This document shows positions 56,917-64,000 of a stretch of 64,000 bases of DNA, one piece after another. Source of the DNA: Paenibacillus pectinilyticus (GTDB lineage Bacteria > Bacillota > Bacilli > Paenibacillales > NBRC-103111); contig NZ_LYPC01000014.1 of the NCBI RefSeq assembly GCF_001700435.1, positions 1,169,277-1,233,276 on the forward strand, read 5' to 3'. Every line of letters begins with the position of its first letter. Within the stretch, counting starts at the first letter, position 1. Below the pieces are notes generated by a model that was not told where the DNA came from, searched no databases, and worked only from the letters and a program-made list of their open reading frames with translations. A program made the position numbers and the translations under genes.

Positions 56917-58086
56917 ATGCAATCATTTATTCAATGGAATCCAACGAAATTATGGTTTGGCGAAGGCCAGATCAAACAACTGCAACAAGAGCTAGGTACG
57001 ACTGGCAAACGAGTGCTGCTCGTGTACGGTGGAGGAAGCATCTACAAGAATGGGGTATACGATGCTGTTCTCAAGCAGCTGCAACATATGGAAGCGACTG
57101 TGATCGAAATGTCCGGTGTAGAGCCTAATCCAAGGCTGACAACGGTTAAAAAGGGAATTGCCCTCTGCCGTCAAGAACAGATTGATCTCATTCTTGCCGT
57201 GGGTGGCGGCAGCGTGATTGATTGCGCGAAGGCGATCTCAGTTGGCGCCTATTATGAAGGTGATGTGTGGGATATCATCACCAAGAAAGCCGAGCCAGAG
57301 AAGGCCCTTCCACTAGGCACGGTACTAACACTTGCCGCGACAGGCTCTGAAATGAATAATATTTCGGTCATTACCAACTGGGAGCGTAACGAGAAGCGCG
57401 GTTGGGGCAGTCCATTAGCGTATCCGGCATTTTCAATTTTGGACCCTGCCTACACGGTGTCGGTTCCTCTTGATCAGACCGTATACGGGATTGTGGATAT
57501 GATGTCCCACGTACTTGAGCAATATTTCCACCGCACGGATAATACGCCGATGATGGATCGCTTCATGGAGGCTGTCCTTCTCACAGTTATAGAAACAGCT
57601 CCTAAGCTTTTGGCTGATCTTACGAATGTGGAGCATCGCGCTACCATCATGTATGCCGGTACAACGGCATTCAATGGCTTGCTTTCCAGTGGTACGGATG
57701 GAGGCGACTGGGCTTCTCACCAAATTGAGCATGGCTTATCAGCCGTTTACGACATTCCGCATGGCGGGGGTTTAGCAATCGTATTCCCGAACTGGATGGC
57801 GCACTGTGCGGAGGAAGATCCATCGCGAATGAAAAAGCTGGCTATGACGGTTTTCGGAATCGATGCTGCTGGCAAAACAGATCATGAAGTGGCGGAGGAA
57901 GGCATTCAGGCACTGAGGCAGTTCTGGGATTCACTTGGAGCACCGAGTCGACTTGGGTATTACGGAATCGATGACCAGCGTATCGAAGAATTGGTGCATA
58001 AATCATTCATGAAACCGAGTATTGGACAATATAAAGTGATGACCAGAGATACGGTTCGAGACATTTTGCTCAGGTCATTAGCATGA
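56917..58086 (+). CDS. Iron-containing alcohol dehydrogenase (YugJ/BdhA type)
   Basis: 389 residues. Motifs of type III alcohol dehydrogenases: [28 protein letters not shown], and the metal site His in [20 protein letters not shown]. It uses NAD(P)H to interconvert aldehydes and alcohols such as butanal and butanol. AAGGAG precedes the ATG. Its stop codon overlaps the start of the EamA transporter by four bases (ATGA). Confidence 0.9.
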   Translation: MQSFIQWNPTKLWFGEGQIKQLQQELGTTGKRVLLVYGGGSIYKNGVYDAVLKQLQHMEATVIEMSGVEPNPRLTTVKKGIALCRQEQIDLILAVGGGSVIDCAKAISVGAYYEGDVWDIITKKAEPEKALPLGTVLTLAATGSEMNNISVITNWERNEKRGWGSPLAYPAFSILDPAYTVSVPLDQTVYGIVDMMSHVLEQYFHRTDNTPMMDRFMEAVLLTVIETAPKLLADLTNVEHRATIMYAGTTAFNGLLSSGTDGGDWASHQIEHGLSAVYDIPHGGGLAIVFPNWMAHCAEEDPSRMKKLAMTVFGIDAAGKTDHEVAEEGIQALRQFWDSLGAPSRLGYYGIDDQRIEELVHKSFMKPSIGQYKVMTRDTVRDILLRSLA

Positions 58087-59000
58087 AGTATTATGTGTAT
58101 GTGCTAGCAGGCGCTTGCAGCTTCGGTCTTCTGTCAACTTTCGTGAAGAAAGCCTATGAATCCGGATTTCATGTAGGTGAGGTTGTTGGCAGTCAAATTT
58201 TATTTGGTCTCATCATGCTGTGGTTGATGGCTTTCGTAACAGCGAAATCTGCACGAGAAGGATCCGCTACACATTTGTTTCGTGTAACACCGCGTCAAGT
58301 GCTTCCCCTCATGCTAGTGGGAACTAGCTCAGGTCTTACCGGTATATTTTATTATGCAGCATTACAATATGTATCAGCGTCTTTTGCTATTTTATTATTA
58401 TTCCAATTTACATGGATCGGTATTGTGCTAGAGGCTGTAATCGATCGTAAACGACCAAGCAAGGAAAAATTAATTGCACTTATTTTCTTATTTATAGGGA
58501 TTATCATGGCTAGTGGTTATCTAAAAGGAAATCTCGAAGCGCCTTCTTGGCTCGGCGTTGGTTTAGGCCTGCTATCGGCCCTTACGTATGCTGTGTTTAT
58601 CGCCATGAGTGGCAGGGTCGCTAAGCAGGTTGCTCCGATCACTCGAAGCGCTGTGATGCAAACGGGCTCGTTCCTCATTGTCATGCTGATCTTTCCGCCG
58701 CATTTTCTATGGAATGGCTCGCTGCATGAGTCGTTATTACCATGGGCGCTGCTGCTAGCCTTGTTCGGCGTTGTGATCCCACCGTTGTTTTTTGCAATCG
58801 GTGTGCCGCGAATTGGCGGCGGGATGGCAACCATTATGAGCGCTGCGGAGCTGCCGACCGCTGTTGTTATGTCGTTTGTTGTCCTGAACGAATCCGTGAA
58901 TGGGCTTCAATGGATAGGTGTGATCGTTACTATGCTCGGCATAGCATTGCCGGAATTACTGAAACGAAGGAAGCGACAGCATCAGCTTCAGGTGGAATGA
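58083..59000 (+). CDS. EamA/DMT-family transporter
   Basis: 305 residues with ten predicted membrane spans and two EamA repeats ([24 protein letters not shown] in the first, [28 protein letters not shown] in the second). Family members export amino acids or metabolites. It is translationally coupled to the alcohol dehydrogenase. Confidence 0.88.
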   Translation: MKYYVYVLAGACSFGLLSTFVKKAYESGFHVGEVVGSQILFGLIMLWLMAFVTAKSAREGSATHLFRVTPRQVLPLMLVGTSSGLTGIFYYAALQYVSASFAILLLFQFTWIGIVLEAVIDRKRPSKEKLIALIFLFIGIIMASGYLKGNLEAPSWLGVGLGLLSALTYAVFIAMSGRVAKQVAPITRSAVMQTGSFLIVMLIFPPHFLWNGSLHESLLPWALLLALFGVVIPPLFFAIGVPRIGGGMATIMSAAELPTAVVMSFVVLNESVNGLQWIGVIVTMLGIALPELLKRRKRQHQLQVE

Positions 59001-59002
59001 AT

Positions 59003-59039
59003 AAGGTGGACTTCCCTTTTGGGGAGTCTGCCTTTTTTT
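59003..59039 (+). terminator. Terminator of the adh-eamA unit
   Basis: AAGG-tg-GACTTCCC pairs with GGGGAGTC-tg-CCTT with minor mismatches, followed by T8. Confidence 0.8.
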
Positions 59040-59053
59040 TGATTTTACCCAAT

Positions 59054-59075
59054 AAAAAAAGGCCAGTTGGCCTTT
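59054..59075 (-). terminator. Terminator of the leftward recombinase-like gene
   Basis: AAAGGCCA-gt-TGGCCTTT. On the minus strand the stem is followed by a run of seven T residues, so it ends leftward transcripts coming from 59135. Confidence 0.7.
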
Positions 59076-59134
59076 GACTTTCCATCTATGGATTTATTTC
59101 ACTCATCATTCACTTACTTCACACACACTCACTC

Positions 59135-59578
59135 TCACGCATGTGCGAGTTCTTTCAACTCCAGCTTCACCGTAGTAAGGTGGGTCAGCTCTGGCATATT
59201 GAACATTTCAGCTAAGCGCCGAAGACGCATATAGATCGTTCGTAAAATGACCGAATCCAATTCCGTAATCATCGCCCGATTGGCGATGTAGTCGCCCATG
59301 CTCATTTTAATCAGAAAAGGGCTCTTTCTTAAGTCAGTTAGCTTATGCTGCGTGAAGTGGTCGCCACTGCTGGTGACATATTTCGTTTGCTTGAGCGCGG
59401 ATTGAAACCGTTCCACACAGGTTTTGGAGACTTGCATGTGCCTTTTGACGCCGAGGGCATCAGAGACAGTAAGTATTTGGTTTTTTTCATCTAAGGAAGT
59501 ACCTTTTAAGTACACAATTTCATGTGGAGCGACTCCCTCAATAAGTAGACGAATAATAATGGCATCTTGTGGGTTCAT
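59135..59578 (-). CDS. Recombinase-like (MrpR/YopR-type?) protein, start uncertain
   Basis: 147 residues from ATG 59578, which has no ribosome binding site. The frame stays open upstream to 59620, giving LTLEQIQFIETQCMNPQDAIII, which looks like the N-terminal SAM-like domain of tyrosine-recombinase relatives such as the phage MrpR/YopR repressor family. An AAGGGATG ribosome site lies just before an ATT codon (59620-59618) in this frame, so the original start may have been there and may be lost or non-canonical. The remainder (LKGTSLDEKNQILTV, SKTCVERFQSALKQ) fits that fold, but no catalytic Arg-His-Arg-Tyr set is visible. The family call is tentative. Confidence 0.45.
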   Translation of the reverse strand: MNPQDAIIIRLLIEGVAPHEIVYLKGTSLDEKNQILTVSDALGVKRHMQVSKTCVERFQSALKQTKYVTSSGDHFTQHKLTDLRKSPFLIKMSMGDYIANRAMITELDSVILRTIYMRLRRLAEMFNMPELTHLTTVKLELKELAHA

Positions 59579-59753
59579 ACATTGTGTCTCAATGAATTGA
59601 ATTTGCTCTAGAGTAAGAATACGAAATCAACATCCCTTCAAGTTTGAACTTAGTTTTCTGTAAAATTTCACTTGGTTTTCAGAAATAAGCAACTATACAT
59701 CTTATGTGAGGGGAGAAGGGAATATGCCTACTTTCAAGCTGATTAAATTGTAA

Positions 59754-60644
59754 TTACAACAAGGTGGCGATACTAGCTTTGAGCTCCTTGGTGAATTCTT
59801 TGCAAGTCTGTGATAGATGACGACTTTTGAGACGAATAGTGCGAAATGAAACGCCGAAATCCTCTCCTGTAATCTCCAGAGCAATAATTTGGCCTGTTTC
59901 TACATAAGGGTCTTTTCTCATTCCTGTTTCGGTGTAAAAACCGATAGCGATTCCTTCGGTAATAAATCGTTTCGTCGCTTCCGAATTTCCGAGTTTGAAT
60001 AAAATATTAGGTTCACCGTGTTTTTTGAAAGTTTTAATTAAATAGTCGGAGCTGACAAGTAGAGGATGTTCCAATAATTCTTTAATGGAAATGCTAGACT
60101 TGTGTGATAGTGGTGATTTTCTACTAACATAAGCCATGATGCGACAATCCATCAAATGTTCCATGATGAGTTGAGGATACTTGCATTCATGATCTCGTGA
60201 GACAGAAACAAGTCCGATATCTACTTGTCCACATAGAACTTCTTGGAGAACCTGTGGATAATCCAATTCCAACATCACAAGATCGACATCCGCGTATTTA
60301 TCTTTGAAAATAGCTAACGTAGGTGGCAGTACACTTAAGCAAAGACTAGGTACTGCTGCAATCGAAAGGGAGCCAGAGAGTTGGTTGAATTGAAAATTGG
60401 CTGTTTCTCGAAGCTCTTCTACTTTATTCATGATCTCAATCGCCTTGGTAATGATGAGTTTACCGTCTTCAGTGGGAACAGCCCCGATGCGTGAACGGTT
60501 AAAAAGCTTCACGCCAAGCTCTTCCTCTAAGCTGCCAATCGCTTGAGAGATGTTTGGCTGGGAAACGTGAAGCTTTTCAGCTGCTAATGAAATAGAACCC
60601 GTCTGATTAATTTCAATGATATACAAGAGTTGTTCAATTCGCAT
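59754..60644 (-). CDS. LysR-family transcriptional regulator
   Basis: 296 residues. The N-terminal winged helix is clear (YIIEINQTGSISLAAEKLHVSQ, NISQAIGSLEEELGVKLFNR), followed by the two-lobed inducer-binding domain. AAAAGGTG precedes the ATG. It lies 80 bases downstream of tatC on the same strand and may be read from the same transcript. Its inducer is unknown. It could regulate the amine oxidase unit beyond the divergent promoter; that is inference from position. Confidence 0.88.
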   Translation of the reverse strand: MRIEQLLYIIEINQTGSISLAAEKLHVSQPNISQAIGSLEEELGVKLFNRSRIGAVPTEDGKLIITKAIEIMNKVEELRETANFQFNQLSGSLSIAAVPSLCLSVLPPTLAIFKDKYADVDLVMLELDYPQVLQEVLCGQVDIGLVSVSRDHECKYPQLIMEHLMDCRIMAYVSRKSPLSHKSSISIKELLEHPLLVSSDYLIKTFKKHGEPNILFKLGNSEATKRFITEGIAIGFYTETGMRKDPYVETGQIIALEITGEDFGVSFRTIRLKSRHLSQTCKEFTKELKASIATLL

Positions 60645-60724
60645 ATTTCACCTTTTCTGGAAGCCGGTTATGAAGCTACTATATCCAAATTAGGTGGAAT
60701 GAACAATGAGAGAGAAGCACTATT

Positions 60725-61483
60725 TTAAGAGATACCCAGTTCGACATGAGGGGAATTCGACTTTTTCGTGTGTCTGTTGTCGACGACACGGGATAAGAGA
60801 ATGCTGATCTCATATAAAGCAAATAAAGGGATTGCTACCATAAGATGTGAGATTAGATCAGGCGGAGAAATTAAGCTGGCGGTAATGATCAGGATGAGGT
60901 ACGCATATCGGCGAACTTTATGCAGCAGTTTAGGGTTCAACAGCCTCAGTTTCGTCAGAAACATAACCACAATAGGGAGCTCAAACGCCAATGATAACGG
61001 TAATATGATGTTGAACATAAAGCTGAAATATTGAGATACGCCATACGTTTGAGTTAATCCAAGATTCTCAGTAATGCCAATCGTAAACTTCATACACATC
61101 GGGAAGACAATGAAGTAGCCGAAGGCTACACCAATCAAGAAACATAAGCATGTATAGGGGATATAGCGTAGTGTGGCCGTTTGTTCTTCCTTGGTTAATC
61201 CCTTTTTGACGAAGGCCCAAAGTTGATAGAGGATGAAGGGGAGGGTCAACGTAAGGGAGATGGCAAAGGCAATCAACATATAAATGCGAATCCCATCCAT
61301 CGGTGAAAAGACGTGCCAAGTTATCGTTGTTGCAGGTGGGGTTTGCTTGAGAAAGAGTAGAATCTTCTGAGCAAAGGCGAATCCAACGAGTAAGGTGAGG
61401 ATAATGGCGATAAGAATGCGAATTATGCGTGTGCGCAGCTCATCTAAATGTTCTACGAGTGACATCATTTCTTTCATTTGCAT
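60725..61483 (-). CDS. tatC: Sec-independent protein translocase TatC
   Basis: 252 residues from ATG 61483, 9 bases after GGAGG; the longer frame from 61546 runs into the regulator gene. Six membrane spans, the conserved N-terminal SLVEHLDELRTRI, and FGYFIVFPMCMKF identify TatC, the receptor of the twin-arginine pathway. It lies 31 bases downstream of the MerR-type gene and on the other side of the divergent promoter from a twin-arginine amine oxidase, its probable cargo. No tatA is visible in the window; it may lie beyond 64000 or elsewhere. Confidence 0.92.
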   Translation of the reverse strand: MQMKEMMSLVEHLDELRTRIIRILIAIILTLLVGFAFAQKILLFLKQTPPATTITWHVFSPMDGIRIYMLIAFAISLTLTLPFILYQLWAFVKKGLTKEEQTATLRYIPYTCLCFLIGVAFGYFIVFPMCMKFTIGITENLGLTQTYGVSQYFSFMFNIILPLSLAFELPIVVMFLTKLRLLNPKLLHKVRRYAYLILIITASLISPPDLISHLMVAIPLFALYEISILLSRVVDNRHTKKSNSPHVELGIS

Positions 61484-61514
61484 ACGAGTCCTCCAATCTA
61501 GAGTAAGAGATAAA

Positions 61515-61748
61515 TTATAAGCTTGCCAGCATTCGTCGTAATTCAACCGTATGATAGCCGTCGATTAATTTTGTGTGAATATCCATGATGGTTTGTATAT
61601 CCTCGAAGGAATATTTACGAACTCCGCCCTTGCTTCGCTCTGGAAAAATAAGTTTACGATCCTCGTAGTACCGAATTTGTCTTTCAGATAGCCCTGTTAG
61701 TTCACACGCGATACCAATCTGTATCACTTTCTTTTTTGTCATCATCAT
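61515..61748 (-). CDS. Short MerR-family regulator, TnrA/GlnR-like
   Basis: 77 residues. The winged helix IGIACELTGLSERQIRYYED, followed by RKLIFPERSKGGVRKYSFEDIQTIMDIHT, is very close in style to TnrA and GlnR, the nitrogen regulators of Bacilli (SELTGLSVRQIRYYEERKLI, RKYSFADVERLMDI). It lacks the C-terminal tail that TnrA and GlnR use to contact glutamine synthetase, so it may bind DNA without that control. GGAGGG precedes the ATG. It is first in a leftward unit with tatC. A TnrA-like site (61772-61788) lies 24 bases upstream of its start codon. Confidence 0.82.
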   Translation of the reverse strand: MMMTKKKVIQIGIACELTGLSERQIRYYEDRKLIFPERSKGGVRKYSFEDIQTIMDIHTKLIDGYHTVELRRMLASL

Positions 61749-61771
61749 TCGTTTATTCCCTCCATTTTAAA

Positions 61772-61788
61772 TGTTAGATAATTTAACG
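61772..61788 (-). promoter_or_regulatory. TnrA/GlnR-like site upstream of the regulator-tatC unit
   Basis: TGTTAGATAATTTAACG matches TGTNANAWWWTNTNACA at 11 of 12 specified positions; only the last base differs. It lies 24 bases from the start of the MerR-type gene, consistent with autoregulation or repression. Confidence 0.55.
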
Positions 61789-61875
61789 TTAATATGACAT
61801 TTATTAGAAAAACCTTATCATCATATGGAAAAATGATCAAATAACCGTTGATTATCTCGGTATAATTATTATTTA

Positions 61876-61892
61876 TGTCAGATAGTCTCACA
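61876..61892 (+). promoter_or_regulatory. TnrA/GlnR-like site upstream of the amine oxidase gene
   Basis: TGTCAGATAGTCTCACA fits TGTNA-N7-TNACA perfectly and the fuller TnrA consensus at 11 of 12 specified positions. It lies 76 bases before the amine oxidase start codon, where an activator could work. Confidence 0.6.
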
Positions 61893-61968
61893 TAAAACGA
61901 TGACGAATAGCTTACTCACTGGTACGTTTAAGTAGCGGATAGCCAAACTTAAACGAGGAGTTGGAAGC

Positions 61969-63576
61969 ATGGAGAAGACGCCGATCCAAGAAGATCAAAT
62001 CACACGTAGACAATTTTTGACAACAGTCGGGAAAATAGGTGGGTCAGCTGCACTATTTAGTGTGATGGGAACATTAGGACTGCTTTCACCGGAAACGATG
62101 AAAGCGGCTGACTATACGCCGCCATCGAAATGGGATCTTACTTCGACGAACCGCAATGGAAAGAAAATTATTATCCTTGGCGCAGGGATCGCCGGAATGA
62201 CAGCAGCGTATGAGCTTGGCATGGCAGGATATCAATGCACGATTCTGGAGGCAAGAGCGCGTGCCGGCGGAAGAGCATGGTCCGTACGCAGAGGAACAAC
62301 AGTAACTGAAATTGGTGGTACGAAGCAGGTTGCTCGCTTTGACAATGGGATGTACTTCAACGCGGGGCCGATGCGGATTCCTCAATTTCACGTGACACTG
62401 GACTATGCTCGCAAATTTGGAGTGCCAATTGAGCCCTTTAATAATGTGAATGAGAGCGGGTATTACTACAATGAAGGTGTCGGTGAATTGTCAGGAGTGA
62501 AAATACCAAAGCGTCAGGCCAAAGCTGATGTTCGGGGCTATGTCGCTGAAATGCTGGCAAAGGCTGTTAATCAGAATGCGTTGGATCTGCCTCTAACCTC
62601 AGAAGAGAAAGCTAAGCTGGTTGCCTATCTCAAAACCGAAGGGGATTTAAGTGCTGATTTGTTCTATAAAGGATCAGAACGAGCCGGCTATGTAGAGGAA
62701 CCAGGAGGTAAATTTGATGCAGGTGTCCGTAAGGATCCTTTTAGCTTAAAAGCAATTATTAATTCAGGCTTTGGGCAATTTTTTAGCAGTGAATATAGCT
62801 ATGATCAGCAAATGATGATGTTCCATCCAGTAGGTGGTATGGATCAAATTGCAAAAGCTTTTGAGAAACGAGTAGGCGATCATATTGAATATCACGCGGA
62901 AGTGCAAGAGATCAAGCAATCCTCAGAAGGTGTTCGTATTCTGTATAAGGATTTGAATAGCGGTGCCAATAAGGAAGTCGCAGGTGAATTCTGCATCTGT
63001 ACGATTCCACTTCCAGTGCTCAAAGACATTAAAGCTGACTTCTCGCCCGAAATGTCAACGGCCATCTCGAAAATTAGCTATGCTTCGGCGGGGAAGATTG
63101 GTCTTCAGTTTAAGCGTCGGTTCTGGGAAGAAGATGAACAGATCTACGGTGGAAGCTCTTTGACGAATATGGATATTGCCAATATCTATTACCCGCCGAC
63201 AGACTATTTTGCCAAAAAAGGGATACTGCTAGGTTATTACACGTTCGGTGGCAGCGCCGATAAAATCGGTAAAATGTCATTAGCAGCGCGGGAAGATTAT
63301 GCTATCAGTCAAGGGGCAAAGATTCATCCGCAATACTATAAAGAATTCGAGACTTCCTTCTCGGTCGATTGGAAGAAAATAAAGTATAATCTAGGCGGAT
63401 GGGCCTCTTACACGGCAGATGATCGCAAAAACTATTACCCAACACTTTGCAAACCAGATGGCCGTATTTATTTGGCTGGGGAGCACATTAGTTATATTAC
63501 CGCATGGCAAGCTGGTGCGATTGAGTCTGCGCGGAAAGTCGTCACTGAAATTCATGAGCGCGTAATGAAAGAGTAG
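61969..63576 (+). CDS. Tat-exported flavin amine/amino-acid oxidase
   Basis: 535 residues. The N-terminus carries a twin-arginine signal (TRRQFLT, Arg 13-14) with a hydrophobic core and a likely cleavage site near residue 44. The mature enzyme has the FAD-binding motif IILGAGIAGMTAAYELG, the GGRAWSVRR loop, AGPMRIPQFH, and a C-terminal FAD contact IYLAGEHISY. This resembles L-amino-acid oxidases and monoamine oxidases, which release ammonia, H2O2 and an imine-derived product. Tat export fits a protein that must fold around FAD before leaving the cell. CGAGGAG precedes the ATG. An exported Rid-family gene follows 27 bases later. The substrate is not determinable. Confidence 0.88.
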   Translation: MEKTPIQEDQITRRQFLTTVGKIGGSAALFSVMGTLGLLSPETMKAADYTPPSKWDLTSTNRNGKKIIILGAGIAGMTAAYELGMAGYQCTILEARARAGGRAWSVRRGTTVTEIGGTKQVARFDNGMYFNAGPMRIPQFHVTLDYARKFGVPIEPFNNVNESGYYYNEGVGELSGVKIPKRQAKADVRGYVAEMLAKAVNQNALDLPLTSEEKAKLVAYLKTEGDLSADLFYKGSERAGYVEEPGGKFDAGVRKDPFSLKAIINSGFGQFFSSEYSYDQQMMMFHPVGGMDQIAKAFEKRVGDHIEYHAEVQEIKQSSEGVRILYKDLNSGANKEVAGEFCICTIPLPVLKDIKADFSPEMSTAISKISYASAGKIGLQFKRRFWEEDEQIYGGSSLTNMDIANIYYPPTDYFAKKGILLGYYTFGGSADKIGKMSLAAREDYAISQGAKIHPQYYKEFETSFSVDWKKIKYNLGGWASYTADDRKNYYPTLCKPDGRIYLAGEHISYITAWQAGAIESARKVVTEIHERVMKE

Positions 63577-63603
63577 AAAGAGAAGGAGAAGGAGTGAAAT
63601 AGG

Positions 63604-64000
63604 ATGAATGTAACGAACATAACAAGGAAGTGGAAGACCATTGTTGCTGTCACAGTGGGTTCATGCCTGATTTGTGTAAGCGCCTATGCGGCAGGGGCGG
63701 AGAAATCCAATAAATACCCAGCAGAACCGATTAATGAAGTTGAATTCTACGGAAATCCGGCCTCTTCGATTGCTACTGGTGTGTCCATTCCTGCTGGCTC
63801 ATCTACGTTATTTACAAGTGGAACCGTGCCGCCAGTTCTCAATAAAGATGGGAAGACAATCTACGAGAAGTATGGCGATACGAAAGCACAAGGCGTGGGC
63901 ATCCTGAAAGAAATTGAGAAGCAATTAAATGATAAAGGGTTAACACTGGCGGATGTCGCTTATCTACGTGTTTACGTTGCAGCTGATGCAGCGAAAGAGG
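63604..64000 (+). CDS. Exported Rid-family (imine deaminase-like) protein, 3' end outside the window
   Basis: 132 residues are visible. An N-terminal signal peptide (about 1-30, ending SAYAAG) precedes a RidA/YjgF/UK114-type domain: LFTSGTVPPVLNKDG, YGDTKAQGVGILKEIEKQLNDKG, LADVAYLRVYVAADAAKE. Cytosolic RidA hydrolyses reactive imines formed by PLP and flavin enzymes; an exported form directly behind an exported amine oxidase would deal with the oxidase's imine products outside the cell. The signal has RK, not RR, so Sec or Tat export is open. AAGGAG lies upstream of ATG 63604. Confidence 0.8.
   Translation, partial: MNVTNITRKWKTIVAVTVGSCLICVSAYAAGAEKSNKYPAEPINEVEFYGNPASSIATGVSIPAGSSTLFTSGTVPPVLNKDGKTIYEKYGDTKAQGVGILKEIEKQLNDKGLTLADVAYLRVYVAADAAKE

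Overview
The window looks like chromosome of a spore-forming, soil-type Firmicute, most likely a Paenibacillus or close relative. The sequence support for this is: two long collagen-like exosporium-type proteins, a Sda-type sporulation checkpoint protein, two YesM/YesN two-component systems each sitting on a carbohydrate ABC transporter, large secreted or cytosolic glycosidases, strong AGGAGG ribosome binding sites, and moderate GC. No rRNA, tRNA, CRISPR array, transposase or prophage block was seen.

Layout. 1-4371: collagen-like cluster, with a truncated gene at the window edge, a decayed collagen gene, and an intact BclB-type gene. 4436-8947: proline catabolism, with an NtrC-family regulator divergent from proline dehydrogenase and P5C dehydrogenase. 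9086-11769: a block holding a lactonase, an alkyltransferase-like (ATL) protein and a nuclease-like gene broken by a stop codon; it is flanked by two copies of an unusual four-armed intergenic repeat. 11923-24508: a polysaccharide utilisation locus (YesM/YesN, ABC binding protein and two permeases, heparinase II/III-family lyase, secreted GH2 enzyme with a duplicated C-terminal domain). 24684-30112: housekeeping genes (ClpP-like, HAD phosphatase, glutamate racemase-like, GreA), an orphan SpoOB-type sensor kinase and a YdjM-like membrane hydrolase. 30342-33367: alpha-L-rhamnosidase and a ComFB-like protein. 34089-34419: a tiny two-gene unit ending in sda. 34537-41292: a second YesM/YesN plus ABC importer. 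41555-45141: sulfite reductase cysJ-cysI. 45200-45823: an array of 52-bp tandem repeats with palindromic cores. 46140-56769: PASTA pseudokinase, chemoreceptor, FAD oxidoreductase and a 1732-residue Ser/Thr kinase-ATPase-histidine kinase fusion. 56917-59000: alcohol dehydrogenase and EamA transporter. 59135-64000: a recombinase-like ORF, LysR regulator, TatC, a TnrA/GlnR-like MerR regulator, and, divergently, a Tat-exported flavin amine/amino-acid oxidase followed by an exported Rid-family protein cut by the window end.

The most interesting unit is the last one. A TatC, a twin-arginine flavin amine oxidase, an exported Rid (imine deaminase-type) protein and a short TnrA-like regulator surround a 220-bp divergent promoter region. 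That region carries two sites matching the TnrA/GlnR consensus TGTNA-N7-TNACA. Together they suggest a nitrogen-regulated extracellular amine oxidation module with its own export component. Other points of note are the 52-bp array, the decaying collagen gene, the NtrC-type proline regulator with altered Walker B and GAFTGA motifs, the kinase-dead PASTA protein and the sda-coupled small gene. All functional calls are from reading the sequence; no database search was run.
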